Below, piece after piece: positions 14,894 to 22,072 of a stretch of 64,000 nucleotides of DNA. Each line of letters starts with the position of its first letter. Position 1 is the stretch's first letter. The position numbers and the translations under genes were made by a program. Under the pieces are notes generated by a model. It saw only the letters and a list, made by a program, of their open reading frames with translations, did no database searches and was not told the origin of the DNA. The DNA is from Chloroflexota bacterium (GTDB lineage: Bacteria > Chloroflexota > Anaerolineae > Anaerolineales > Anaerolineaceae): NCBI GenBank assembly GCA_012798455.1, contig JAAZNC010000008.1:1-64000 (forward strand), given 5' to 3'.

Positions 14894-16537
14894 ATGAAAA
14901 CCTATCGATCTATGGTATTAGTATCAAACGATCCCCAAAGCATGGTTCAGGGAGCCCAGAAAGTTTTTGAAACTCTCCAGGCGGAAGTTAAAAAATATAA
15001 TCTCGAAGATGAGATTTCCATCACGATGGCTTCTGATATCGGGCGCATGGATATTTCTCCGGTAGTGGTCATCTACCCTGAAGCTATCGTTTATGGACCA
15101 ATTAATAAAGAAGATGTTCCCTATTTGGTTGAAGAACATCTTTACAAAGGCAGAATTGCCGCCAATCTACAGGCGCCTAAAAAAGCTCTCTCCGGTCCAA
15201 TCGCATGGTTAACTGCCCGTGAAGGTTCATTGCCTGCAGAACAACGTATTGTGCTCGAACGAGCTGGATTAATAGATCCGGAATCCATTGATGATTACAT
15301 CATTCACGATGGCTATCAAGCTCTAGGGAAAGTGCTTTCAGATTTGAAACCCGAAGAAGTGGTTGCCATTCTCAAAGATTCCGGATTGCGTGGTCGTGGA
15401 GGAGCAGGCTTCCCCACTGGAATGAAATGGAGCTTTGTAGCCGGTACGGAAAACGACAAGAAATACGTAGTTTGCAACGCGGATGAAAGTGAACCCGGTA
15501 CTTTTAAAGATCGTTTGATCATTGAAGGAGATCCTCACGCAATAATTGAAGCCATGATCATCGCATCCTATGCAGTAGGTGCAGACGAAGGATACATCTA
15601 CGTTCGTGGTGAGTATGAATTAGCCCAGGCACGTTTAAGAACCGCCATTCAACAAGCGAAAGAATATGGCATGTTGGGAGAAAATATCTTTGGTTCAGGT
15701 CATTCATTTGAACTGCATGTTCATGCCGGTGCTGGAGCATATATCTGCGGCGAAGAAACAGCCTTACTGGAATCCATTGAAGGAAAACGTGGCGAACCAC
15801 GACCTCGTCCACCCTATCCGACTACCAACGGTTTATGGGATAAACCAACGTTGATCAATAATGTTGAAACACTTGCGAATATTCCTCCAATTATTCGCCA
15901 TGGGGCTGCCTGGTTTAAATCTTTTGGAACTCCTTCCAGCCCCGGCACGAAAGTATATACTATTCTCGGAAATGTCAACCAGACTGGGTTGATTGAAGTT
16001 GCTATGGGCATCACCTTGCGTGAAGTAATTTCAATTTACGGGAAAGGTATGAAAGATAGTATTTCATTTAAACTAGCTCAAACCGGCGGCTCCAGTGGTT
16101 CTATCATCCCCGCCAGTTTGCAAGATACTCCTATGGATTACGACTCCTATTCCAGAGCTGGTGTATCACTTGGTTCAGGTGCACTGCTGATATGCAACGA
16201 GCAGACTTGCGTTGTGGATTTAGCGAAAGTACTGCTTCAATTCTTCCGTTTCGAAAGCTGTGGAAAATGCAATCCCTGTCGCATTGGCAATATCCGAGCA
16301 CTTCAAACTCTGGATCGCATCTCACAGGGACTCGGTACAGAACAAGATATTGCCACACTGCAATCCATCAGCAAGAATTTATTTGAAATGTCTAATTGTG
16401 GGTTAGGACAAACTGCCGGAACGCCTATACGTGACATTCTCACTCACTTCCGTGCAGAAGTTGACGCTCATATTAAATTGAAAGTGTGCCCCGCAGGTGT
16501 TTGTGAAATGAGCGGGCAGCCCATTCTATACCAATAA
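14894..16537 (+). CDS. NuoF-like flavin subunit, second copy, without C-terminal ferredoxin
   Basis: 547 residues. It is co-linear with the first NuoF-like protein: a cysteine-free thioredoxin-like N-terminus (the SNDPxxxxQG motif shared with its paralogue), then the flavin and nucleotide motifs GRGGAGFPTGMKW, CNADESEPGTF and GAGAYICGEETALLESIEGKR. ESCGKCNPCRIG with a later CGLGQ provides the [4Fe-4S] ligands. It ends soon after CPAGVC, where the paralogue continues into two more clusters. The two NuoF proteins thus differ in how they can connect to ferredoxin. It is probably the NAD(P)H-facing diaphorase. GGAG precedes the ATG. Confidence 0.94.
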   Translation: MKTYRSMVLVSNDPQSMVQGAQKVFETLQAEVKKYNLEDEISITMASDIGRMDISPVVVIYPEAIVYGPINKEDVPYLVEEHLYKGRIAANLQAPKKALSGPIAWLTAREGSLPAEQRIVLERAGLIDPESIDDYIIHDGYQALGKVLSDLKPEEVVAILKDSGLRGRGGAGFPTGMKWSFVAGTENDKKYVVCNADESEPGTFKDRLIIEGDPHAIIEAMIIASYAVGADEGYIYVRGEYELAQARLRTAIQQAKEYGMLGENIFGSGHSFELHVHAGAGAYICGEETALLESIEGKRGEPRPRPPYPTTNGLWDKPTLINNVETLANIPPIIRHGAAWFKSFGTPSSPGTKVYTILGNVNQTGLIEVAMGITLREVISIYGKGMKDSISFKLAQTGGSSGSIIPASLQDTPMDYDSYSRAGVSLGSGALLICNEQTCVVDLAKVLLQFFRFESCGKCNPCRIGNIRALQTLDRISQGLGTEQDIATLQSISKNLFEMSNCGLGQTAGTPIRDILTHFRAEVDAHIKLKVCPAGVCEMSGQPILYQ

Positions 16538-16555
16538 TATTTGGAAAGGTTCGAT

Positions 16556-18376
16556 ATGGTTACAGTAACAATTGATGATAAGAAAATTGAAGTACCTGAG
16601 GGCACCACTGTATTGAATGCAGCAAGAAAAGCTGGGATCGAGATTCCAACTCTGTGTGATCATCCGCAACTGCAGCCTTATGGTGGTTGTCGCCTATGTC
16701 TGGTGGAAGTGGAAGGGGCTCGTACTTTGCAACCATCTTGCACCATGCCGGTCTCAGATAATATGGTTGTCCATACTGAAAATGAAAAGATTCGCGAATC
16801 TCGAAAATTTGTTCTCTCGATGATTTTTAGTGAGAGAAATCACTTCTGCCCATATTGTCAGGTCAGCGGCGGCGATTGTGAACTACAAAACGCTGCTTAT
16901 GACGAAGGCATGACCCACTGGCCATTACAACCAAACTGGCAACCTTATCCGGTGGATGCATCCCATCCATTCATCATCATTGAACATAACCGCTGCATCC
17001 TTTGCCGTCGTTGCGTGCGCGCGTGCGGTGAACTGGTTGGTAATTTTACTCTGGGTATCGAAGAACGTGGAGCTAACAGCAAATTGATGGCTGATCTCGG
17101 TACTCCTTTGGGTGAAAGCACTTGCATCGGTTGCGGCACCTGCGTTCAGGTCTGTCCCACCGGTGCCATGATCGATCGCTGGAGCGCATATCAGGGTAAG
17201 GAAACAGAAGTAGAAAGTCACAAAACGACCTGTGTGGGTTGTAGCGTCGGTTGTAGCTTGGATGTTCTCACTCGCGATAATCGCCTGGTTCGCATTGAAG
17301 GAGATTGGGAAGGAACAACTAATCAGGGTTTGCTCTGTGAAATTGGTCGCTTCACTCCTATGGGAGAAGAACGAAATCGTGTGTTGACCCCCATGGTTCG
17401 CAAGGATGGCGGTCTGAAAGCTGCTACTTGGGATGAAGCTTATGCAGTCATAGCCGATAAACTTGGTTCAGTCAGCGAAGGGAACAAACAAATCGCCAGT
17501 TTTATCTCGACCCGCTTGCCCATTGAATCCATGTACTTCTTCAAACAGATATTCAAGGATAATTTGAAAGCCAAGACCGCCACCATTGTCAATGGGTATT
17601 TGAAAGGTTCCAGAAATCTGGTTGGTGAGTACGGTATGGCTGCCAGCTTAGATGATGTCAAGCATGCCGATTGTGCAGTGGTCATCGGTGAAGATATCAC
17701 CAAGGACCATCAGGTAGTCAGCTTCTTTGTTAAACGCAATTTACCGGCAGGCACAAAACTCATTACGGTCAGCAAGGAAAAAGATGGATTGGATAATTTC
17801 GCACATGTTTCTATTAAGAATGTGAAACTGGCAGATGCCATCAAGCAACTCGCTTCTGATCTGAAAGCATTGGAAATCATGAAAGCATCCCAGAATTTGG
17901 TCTTCATCTTTGGTGGACACGCAGCAGAATGTGAAGAATGCACGAAAGCCATGCTCGATCTTGCTAAGCAATTCAGCGCTAAGTTGTTGAATACTTATGA
18001 TGGTGCCAATGGGAAGACCGCACAATTATTCTCGTTGGTCAGCACAGATGATTTCAGCAAGATTGATGCAGCTTATGTAGCACTTGGTGATGAAACCGTT
18101 TCACAAGCTTTTACCCAAACATTAGAGAAAGTTCCGTTTGTGGTGGTCCAAAGCAGCTATATTTCATCCCTCACTGCCAACGCAGATGTAGTTCTGCCAG
18201 CCCATACCTGGCTTGAACAGAACGGTCATTACATGAACATGGAAGGGAAACTCTCCGAAGCCAAAGCATCATTGAGTGCCCCAGAAAGTTCTGCTTGTAA
18301 TGCAGACATCTTGAAAAATATTGCTGCTAAACTAGGCTTGAATATCTCAGCTGATTGGCAAGCCGCACTACAATAA
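16556..18376 (+). CDS. NuoG/HoxU-like iron-sulfur subunit with molybdopterin-oxidoreductase-like tail
   Basis: 606 residues. The N-terminal 220 residues match HoxU/NuoG: a [2Fe-2S] site (LCDHPQL...GGCRLCLVEV...SC), a His/Cys-ligated [4Fe-4S] site (HFCPYCQVSGGDC), and a double [4Fe-4S] domain (CILCRRCVRAC and CIGCGTCVQVCPTG). Then come CVGCSVGCSLDV...LLC and a ~350-residue molybdopterin-oxidoreductase-like region, as in NuoG. It lacks obvious cofactor motifs and so probably has a structural role. It should wire the NuoF proteins to HoxY. The ATG at 16556 is used because GGAAAGG precedes it; a TTG 15 bp upstream overlaps that site. Confidence 0.92.
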   Translation: MVTVTIDDKKIEVPEGTTVLNAARKAGIEIPTLCDHPQLQPYGGCRLCLVEVEGARTLQPSCTMPVSDNMVVHTENEKIRESRKFVLSMIFSERNHFCPYCQVSGGDCELQNAAYDEGMTHWPLQPNWQPYPVDASHPFIIIEHNRCILCRRCVRACGELVGNFTLGIEERGANSKLMADLGTPLGESTCIGCGTCVQVCPTGAMIDRWSAYQGKETEVESHKTTCVGCSVGCSLDVLTRDNRLVRIEGDWEGTTNQGLLCEIGRFTPMGEERNRVLTPMVRKDGGLKAATWDEAYAVIADKLGSVSEGNKQIASFISTRLPIESMYFFKQIFKDNLKAKTATIVNGYLKGSRNLVGEYGMAASLDDVKHADCAVVIGEDITKDHQVVSFFVKRNLPAGTKLITVSKEKDGLDNFAHVSIKNVKLADAIKQLASDLKALEIMKASQNLVFIFGGHAAECEECTKAMLDLAKQFSAKLLNTYDGANGKTAQLFSLVSTDDFSKIDAAYVALGDETVSQAFTQTLEKVPFVVVQSSYISSLTANADVVLPAHTWLEQNGHYMNMEGKLSEAKASLSAPESSACNADILKNIAAKLGLNISADWQAALQ

Positions 18377-18424
18377 GCTGAAGAACTTACGAAAGAAATA
18401 CTCTTTGAGGAGAATGAATAGATT

Positions 18425-18967
18425 ATGGCAAAACCCAAAGTTGCAAGTGACTGGTTATGTGGATGTGCAGGCTGCCATATGTCTTTTTTAGACATTGACG
18501 AACGGATCGTAAAATTGATCGAACTGGTCGACTTACGTTCTACCCCCGTCACAGATTTGAAACATCCTGATGCCAGCGGTGTTGATGTTGGTATCTTGGA
18601 GGGTGGTATAAACAATACCGCTAACGAAGAAGTTGCGAAGCTGATGCGCAAGCGCAGCAAGATCTTGATCGCTCTAGGGGATTGTGCCGTATTTGGCGGC
18701 GTTCCAGCGATGCGTAATTTCTTTACAATTGAAGAATCCCTGCAGCGTGCCTATATTGACACCGAGAGCACCGATTCTGAAGGTCAAATTCCATCCAGCC
18801 CAGAACTGGCGAAAATGACGCGCGTTCGTGCAATTCATGAGGTGGTACCTGTGGATATCTATATCCCAGGCTGCCCACCTGATGCAGATATCATTTTCTA
18901 CGCTTTGAGTGAATTGGCACAGGGTCGTATGCCCAACTTGACCGAAGAAAAGATCATGTGGAATTAG
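18425..18967 (+). CDS. hoxY: [NiFe] hydrogenase small subunit, group 3d-like
   Basis: 180 residues, the short HoxY form holding only the proximal [4Fe-4S] cluster. Ligands are visible in CGCAGCHMS near residue 12, GDCAVFGGVP near residue 82 and IPGCPPDAD near residue 150. It receives electrons from the NiFe site in HoxH and hands them to the NuoG-like subunit. There is no signal peptide or twin-arginine motif, so the enzyme is cytoplasmic. It sits between the NuoG-like gene and hoxH with short spacing (17 bp to hoxH). Gene order and length fit bidirectional NAD(P)-linked hydrogenases. Confidence 0.96.
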   Translation: MAKPKVASDWLCGCAGCHMSFLDIDERIVKLIELVDLRSTPVTDLKHPDASGVDVGILEGGINNTANEEVAKLMRKRSKILIALGDCAVFGGVPAMRNFFTIEESLQRAYIDTESTDSEGQIPSSPELAKMTRVRAIHEVVPVDIYIPGCPPDADIIFYALSELAQGRMPNLTEEKIMWN

Positions 18968-18984
18968 CCTAAAGGTAAGTAAAA

Positions 18985-20409
18985 ATGACACAAAAAATAA
19001 CTATTGAACCTGTAACCAGGATCGAGGGACACGCTAAGATCACTATCAATATTAAAGACGATGGTAGCGTTGAACATGCCTATCTTCACATTAACGAATT
19101 TCGTGGGTTTGAAAAATTCTGTGAAGGGCGTATGGTATTCGAAATGCCCCTCATCACTCCCCGAATTTGCGGCATTTGCCCAGTTAGCCATCATCTGGCT
19201 TCCGCCAAAGCTGCTGACGCTGCTCTAGGAGTTGAGCCACCTCGCCCTGCTTCTTTGTTGCGCGAATTGATGCACATGGGACAAATTATCCAAAGCCATG
19301 GTATGCATTTCTTCGAGCTAGCTGGACCTGATCTGCTGTTAGGCTTTGATGCGGATCCGGCAATACGTAATGTGGTCGGTATCATTCAATCCAATCCTAC
19401 TCTGGCATTGCAGGCAGTAAATCTGCGCAAATTCGGTCAGGAGATCATTAAAACGACGGGGGGAAGGAAGATTCACCCTAACTTTGCCGTTCCTGGCGGG
19501 GTAAACAAAGCACTCACTGTCGAAGAACGAGATGATATCCTATCAAAACTCGATGAAAACATTGCTACCATCAAAGCCGGTCTCGAAATTTTCAAAGGCT
19601 GGGCTGCTCAAAATGTAGGGCAAATCAACGAATTCGCTGTCTTTTCTTCCGGTTATATGGGTCTGGTCACACCGGAGAACAGTCTCGAACTTTATGATGG
19701 TAAGATTCGTATGGTAGATAAGACTGGCAGTCAGTTAGAATTATTCCCCGCCTCAAATTACCTGGAGAATATCGCCGAGCACGTGGAAGATTGGTCATAT
19801 TTGAAATTCCCATATTACCGCAAAATGGGCTGGCCTGCTGGAGTTTACAGGGTCGGTCCTTTAGGACGTTTGAATACATGTGAAAAGATTGATACCCCCA
19901 TGGCACAGGAGGAATTTATTCAGTACCGCAAGATGAACGATGGAAAACCGATCGAAAACACCTTGCATTTCCACTACGCCCGCTTGATCGAAACTCTTTT
20001 TGCCGCTGAAAAAGTTCGTACCCTGCTTGAAGATGCAGATATCCTTTCTAAGGACATTTTGAATACACATCATAACTACCAGGGTGAAGGCATAGGCGTT
20101 ATTGAAGCTCCACGCGGTACCCTTTTCCATCATTATTGGGTTAAAAAGAACGGTCAGATCGAAAAACTCAATCTCATCGTTGCCACCGGTAACAATAACT
20201 GGGCAATGTGTGAAGCAGTTGACTCGGTTGCAAAACGCTATGTCAAAGGTCCCGATGTCACCGAAGGGATGCTAAACCGAGTCGAAGCCGCCGTGCGTGC
20301 GCACGATCCATGCTTAAGCTGTTCAACGCATGCCGTAGGTCAGATGCCGATGGTGGTAGATGTTCGTGATCTACAAGGTAATTTACTGAACACCATCAAG
20401 CGCGGGTAA
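18985..20409 (+). CDS. hoxH: [NiFe] hydrogenase large subunit, group 3d-like
   Basis: 474 residues carrying the NiFe active site. The L1 motif [11 protein letters not shown] is near residue 60 and the L2 motif [10 protein letters not shown] near residue 445; together they supply the four nickel-ligating cysteines. About 25 residues (beginning AVGQMPMVV) follow the histidine of L2. This is the C-terminal extension removed by the maturation protease, whose gene is next. [13 protein letters not shown] is characteristic of group 3d enzymes. A hairpin after the stop ends the structural operon. The cysteine at the usual selenocysteine position shows it is not an [NiFeSe] enzyme. Confidence 0.97.
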   Translation: MTQKITIEPVTRIEGHAKITINIKDDGSVEHAYLHINEFRGFEKFCEGRMVFEMPLITPRICGICPVSHHLASAKAADAALGVEPPRPASLLRELMHMGQIIQSHGMHFFELAGPDLLLGFDADPAIRNVVGIIQSNPTLALQAVNLRKFGQEIIKTTGGRKIHPNFAVPGGVNKALTVEERDDILSKLDENIATIKAGLEIFKGWAAQNVGQINEFAVFSSGYMGLVTPENSLELYDGKIRMVDKTGSQLELFPASNYLENIAEHVEDWSYLKFPYYRKMGWPAGVYRVGPLGRLNTCEKIDTPMAQEEFIQYRKMNDGKPIENTLHFHYARLIETLFAAEKVRTLLEDADILSKDILNTHHNYQGEGIGVIEAPRGTLFHHYWVKKNGQIEKLNLIVATGNNNWAMCEAVDSVAKRYVKGPDVTEGMLNRVEAAVRAHDPCLSCSTHAVGQMPMVVDVRDLQGNLLNTIKRG

Positions 20410-20433
20410 ATCTTCGGTCAGTCAAAATTATGG

Positions 20434-20475
20434 GACGGTGCCGTGATAGATTTTACGACACCGTCTCTTGTTGTG
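20434..20475 (+). terminator. Terminator after hoxH
   Basis: GACGGTG (20434-20440) pairs perfectly with CACCGTC (20459-20465). The stem extends inward through CGT/ACG past one mismatch. A moderately T-rich tail (TCTTGTTGTGT) follows. It separates the structural genes from the maturation genes, though read-through is possible. Confidence 0.7.
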
Positions 20476-20480
20476 TGAGA

Positions 20481-20486
20481 TAAAAT
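20481..20486 (+). promoter_or_regulatory. -10 box of an apparently leaderless promoter for the maturation protease
   Basis: TAAAAT ends at 20486, so +1 falls at 20493, exactly the A of the protease ATG. No Shine-Dalgarno sequence precedes that ATG. It lies just after the hoxH terminator. Confidence 0.4.
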
Positions 20487-20492
20487 TTGATC

Positions 20493-20987
20493 ATGGTGAA
20501 GAAATTTATAATCCTTGGATATGGGAATCCTGATCGTGGGGATGATGGCGTTGCTTATTATCTGCTGCAAAAGCTAATTAGACAATTTGGAAATGATGCA
20601 GATATATTGACCAAATTCGAAGAAGTAGGGGTATGCGAGGTTAACGAACAGATCGATATCTGGTATAACCTGCAATTGATACCCGAAATCTCCCAAGACC
20701 TGGCACAATATGAAAACGCAATTTTCATCGACGCCCATACTGCAGAAATCCCCGAACCGATTTTGATCACCAAGATCACTCCCAAATATCAAAACTCTCC
20801 CTTTACCCATCACCTTACCCCTGCCAGTTGCCTATCGCTAGCAGAAAAACTGTACCAGCATGCTCCCAATGCCACCCTCGTAACGATCCGCGGTTACCAA
20901 TTCGATTTTTCCAGGGAACTCTCTCCCCAAACGAACGTTCTGGCTGATTCAGCCTTTGAGGAGATCTCTAGACTCATTGCAGAGTGA
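20493..20987 (+). CDS. Hydrogenase maturation endopeptidase (HyaD/HoxW family)
   Basis: 164 residues, peptidase family M52. It cleaves the C-terminal extension of the [NiFe] large subunit after nickel insertion. The N-terminal ILGYGNPDRGDDGVAYYLL contains the conserved aspartate/asparagine cluster that senses nickel. IFIDAHTAEIPEPI and the THHLTPASCLSLAEKL block hold the other two metal-binding positions. The ATG at 20493 is preferred over a TTG six bases upstream because a TAAAAT box places +1 at that ATG. It is adjacent to hoxH, its expected substrate, and heads the maturation gene series. Confidence 0.92.
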   Translation: MVKKFIILGYGNPDRGDDGVAYYLLQKLIRQFGNDADILTKFEEVGVCEVNEQIDIWYNLQLIPEISQDLAQYENAIFIDAHTAEIPEPILITKITPKYQNSPFTHHLTPASCLSLAEKLYQHAPNATLVTIRGYQFDFSRELSPQTNVLADSAFEEISRLIAE

Positions 20988-21034
20988 CATATGCTTATTT
21001 TTTATTATTTTTACTATAAATATCTAATTTAGAT

Positions 21035-21040
21035 TATAAT
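21035..21040 (+). promoter_or_regulatory. -10 box of an apparently leaderless promoter for hypA
   Basis: Perfect TATAAT ends at 21040, placing +1 at 21047, the A of the hypA ATG. There is no ribosome-binding site upstream of this ATG. The preceding 50 bp are very AT-rich. Confidence 0.5.
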
Positions 21041-21046
21041 TTCAAG

Positions 21047-21391
21047 ATGCATGAACTTTCGGTTACGGAAGAAATCTTGAGTGCAGCTCAAAAGATTGCA
21101 GAAGAAGAGCATGCGCTCAAGATCACCAATATATATCTGGAGATAGGTAAATTATCCGGAATCGTGGATGAATCGGTGTCCTTTTACTGGAACGAATTAC
21201 GAAAAAGCACGATTTGTGAGGATGCGACACTCCATTTCAGTATGGTGCCGGCAAGGATCAAATGCAGGGATTGTAAGAATGAATACATACTCGAACACGA
21301 TCTGATTCCCTGCCCTTCATGCAGTTCTCTGAACATCCAGATAATCGGCGGAGAAGAGTTTATATTGAAAAGCATTGAAATTGAAAAGTGA
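21047..21391 (+). CDS. hypA: Hydrogenase nickel incorporation protein HypA
   Basis: 114 residues. HypA delivers nickel to the hydrogenase large subunit together with HypB. The N-terminal MHE motif is the nickel site. Two CxxC pairs (CRDC near residue 71 and CPSC near residue 87) form the structural zinc site. The ATG coincides with the predicted transcription start, so the mRNA may be leaderless. It is the first of hypA-B-F-C-D-E, which are tightly packed and probably one transcript. Confidence 0.97.
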   Translation: MHELSVTEEILSAAQKIAEEEHALKITNIYLEIGKLSGIVDESVSFYWNELRKSTICEDATLHFSMVPARIKCRDCKNEYILEHDLIPCPSCSSLNIQIIGGEEFILKSIEIEK

Positions 21392-21403
21392 AAGCAGAAC
21401 AAG

Positions 21404-22069
21404 ATGGCAACTAAACGAATTGAAATCGTGCAGGATATTCTGAACGTCAATGATCAAATCGCGGAACAAACCAGTTCAGATTTACATATGCACAAGATTT
21501 TTTCTATGAATATCATGGCATCGCCAGGTGCCGGCAAAACTTCTCTGATCATGCGCACCCTTGAAACACTTTCCCCCGAAATCAGATGTGCGGTATTGGA
21601 AGGGGATACTGCACCGGTAACCATTGATGCAGAAAAGATCTCCGGCATCGGGATCCCTGCCATTCAGATCAACACCGGTGGGGATTGCCACCTGAATGCC
21701 AATCTGGTGCGTAAAGGTATCCAAGCACTCGATCTTGATAACCTTGATCTAATCATCGTCGAAAACGTGGGTAATCTAATTTGCCCTGCTTCCTGGAAAT
21801 TAGGGACCGATATCAATGTTGTCATCGCTAGCATACCCGAAGGGGATGATAAACCTTACAAATACCCCAATATCTACCGCGGTATTCAGGCGCTGGTCTT
21901 GAACAAAATCGATCTCAAACCATATGTGGATTTCAATGTCCCATATTTCAAGGCGGGTATTACTGCTTTAAATCCACAGGTTGAGTTTTTTGAAGTTTCC
22001 AGTAAGACCGGTGAAGGTATTGATACGTGGGTCAGCTGGCTCAAGGAAAAGATCACACATCTTTCGTAA
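21404..22069 (+). CDS. hypB: Hydrogenase nickel incorporation GTPase HypB
   Basis: 221 residues, a SIMIBI-class GTPase that drives nickel insertion. The P-loop MASPGAGKTSLI is near residue 40. The metal-binding switch shows GGDCHLNANLV, the NVGNLICPA block is intact, and LNKIDL is the guanine-specificity motif. It lacks the N-terminal histidine-rich nickel store and the CxxCGC motif seen in some HypB proteins, so it is the minimal form. It begins 12 bp after hypA. Confidence 0.97.
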   Translation: MATKRIEIVQDILNVNDQIAEQTSSDLHMHKIFSMNIMASPGAGKTSLIMRTLETLSPEIRCAVLEGDTAPVTIDAEKISGIGIPAIQINTGGDCHLNANLVRKGIQALDLDNLDLIIVENVGNLICPASWKLGTDINVVIASIPEGDDKPYKYPNIYRGIQALVLNKIDLKPYVDFNVPYFKAGITALNPQVEFFEVSSKTGEGIDTWVSWLKEKITHLS

Positions 22070-22072
22070 AAA

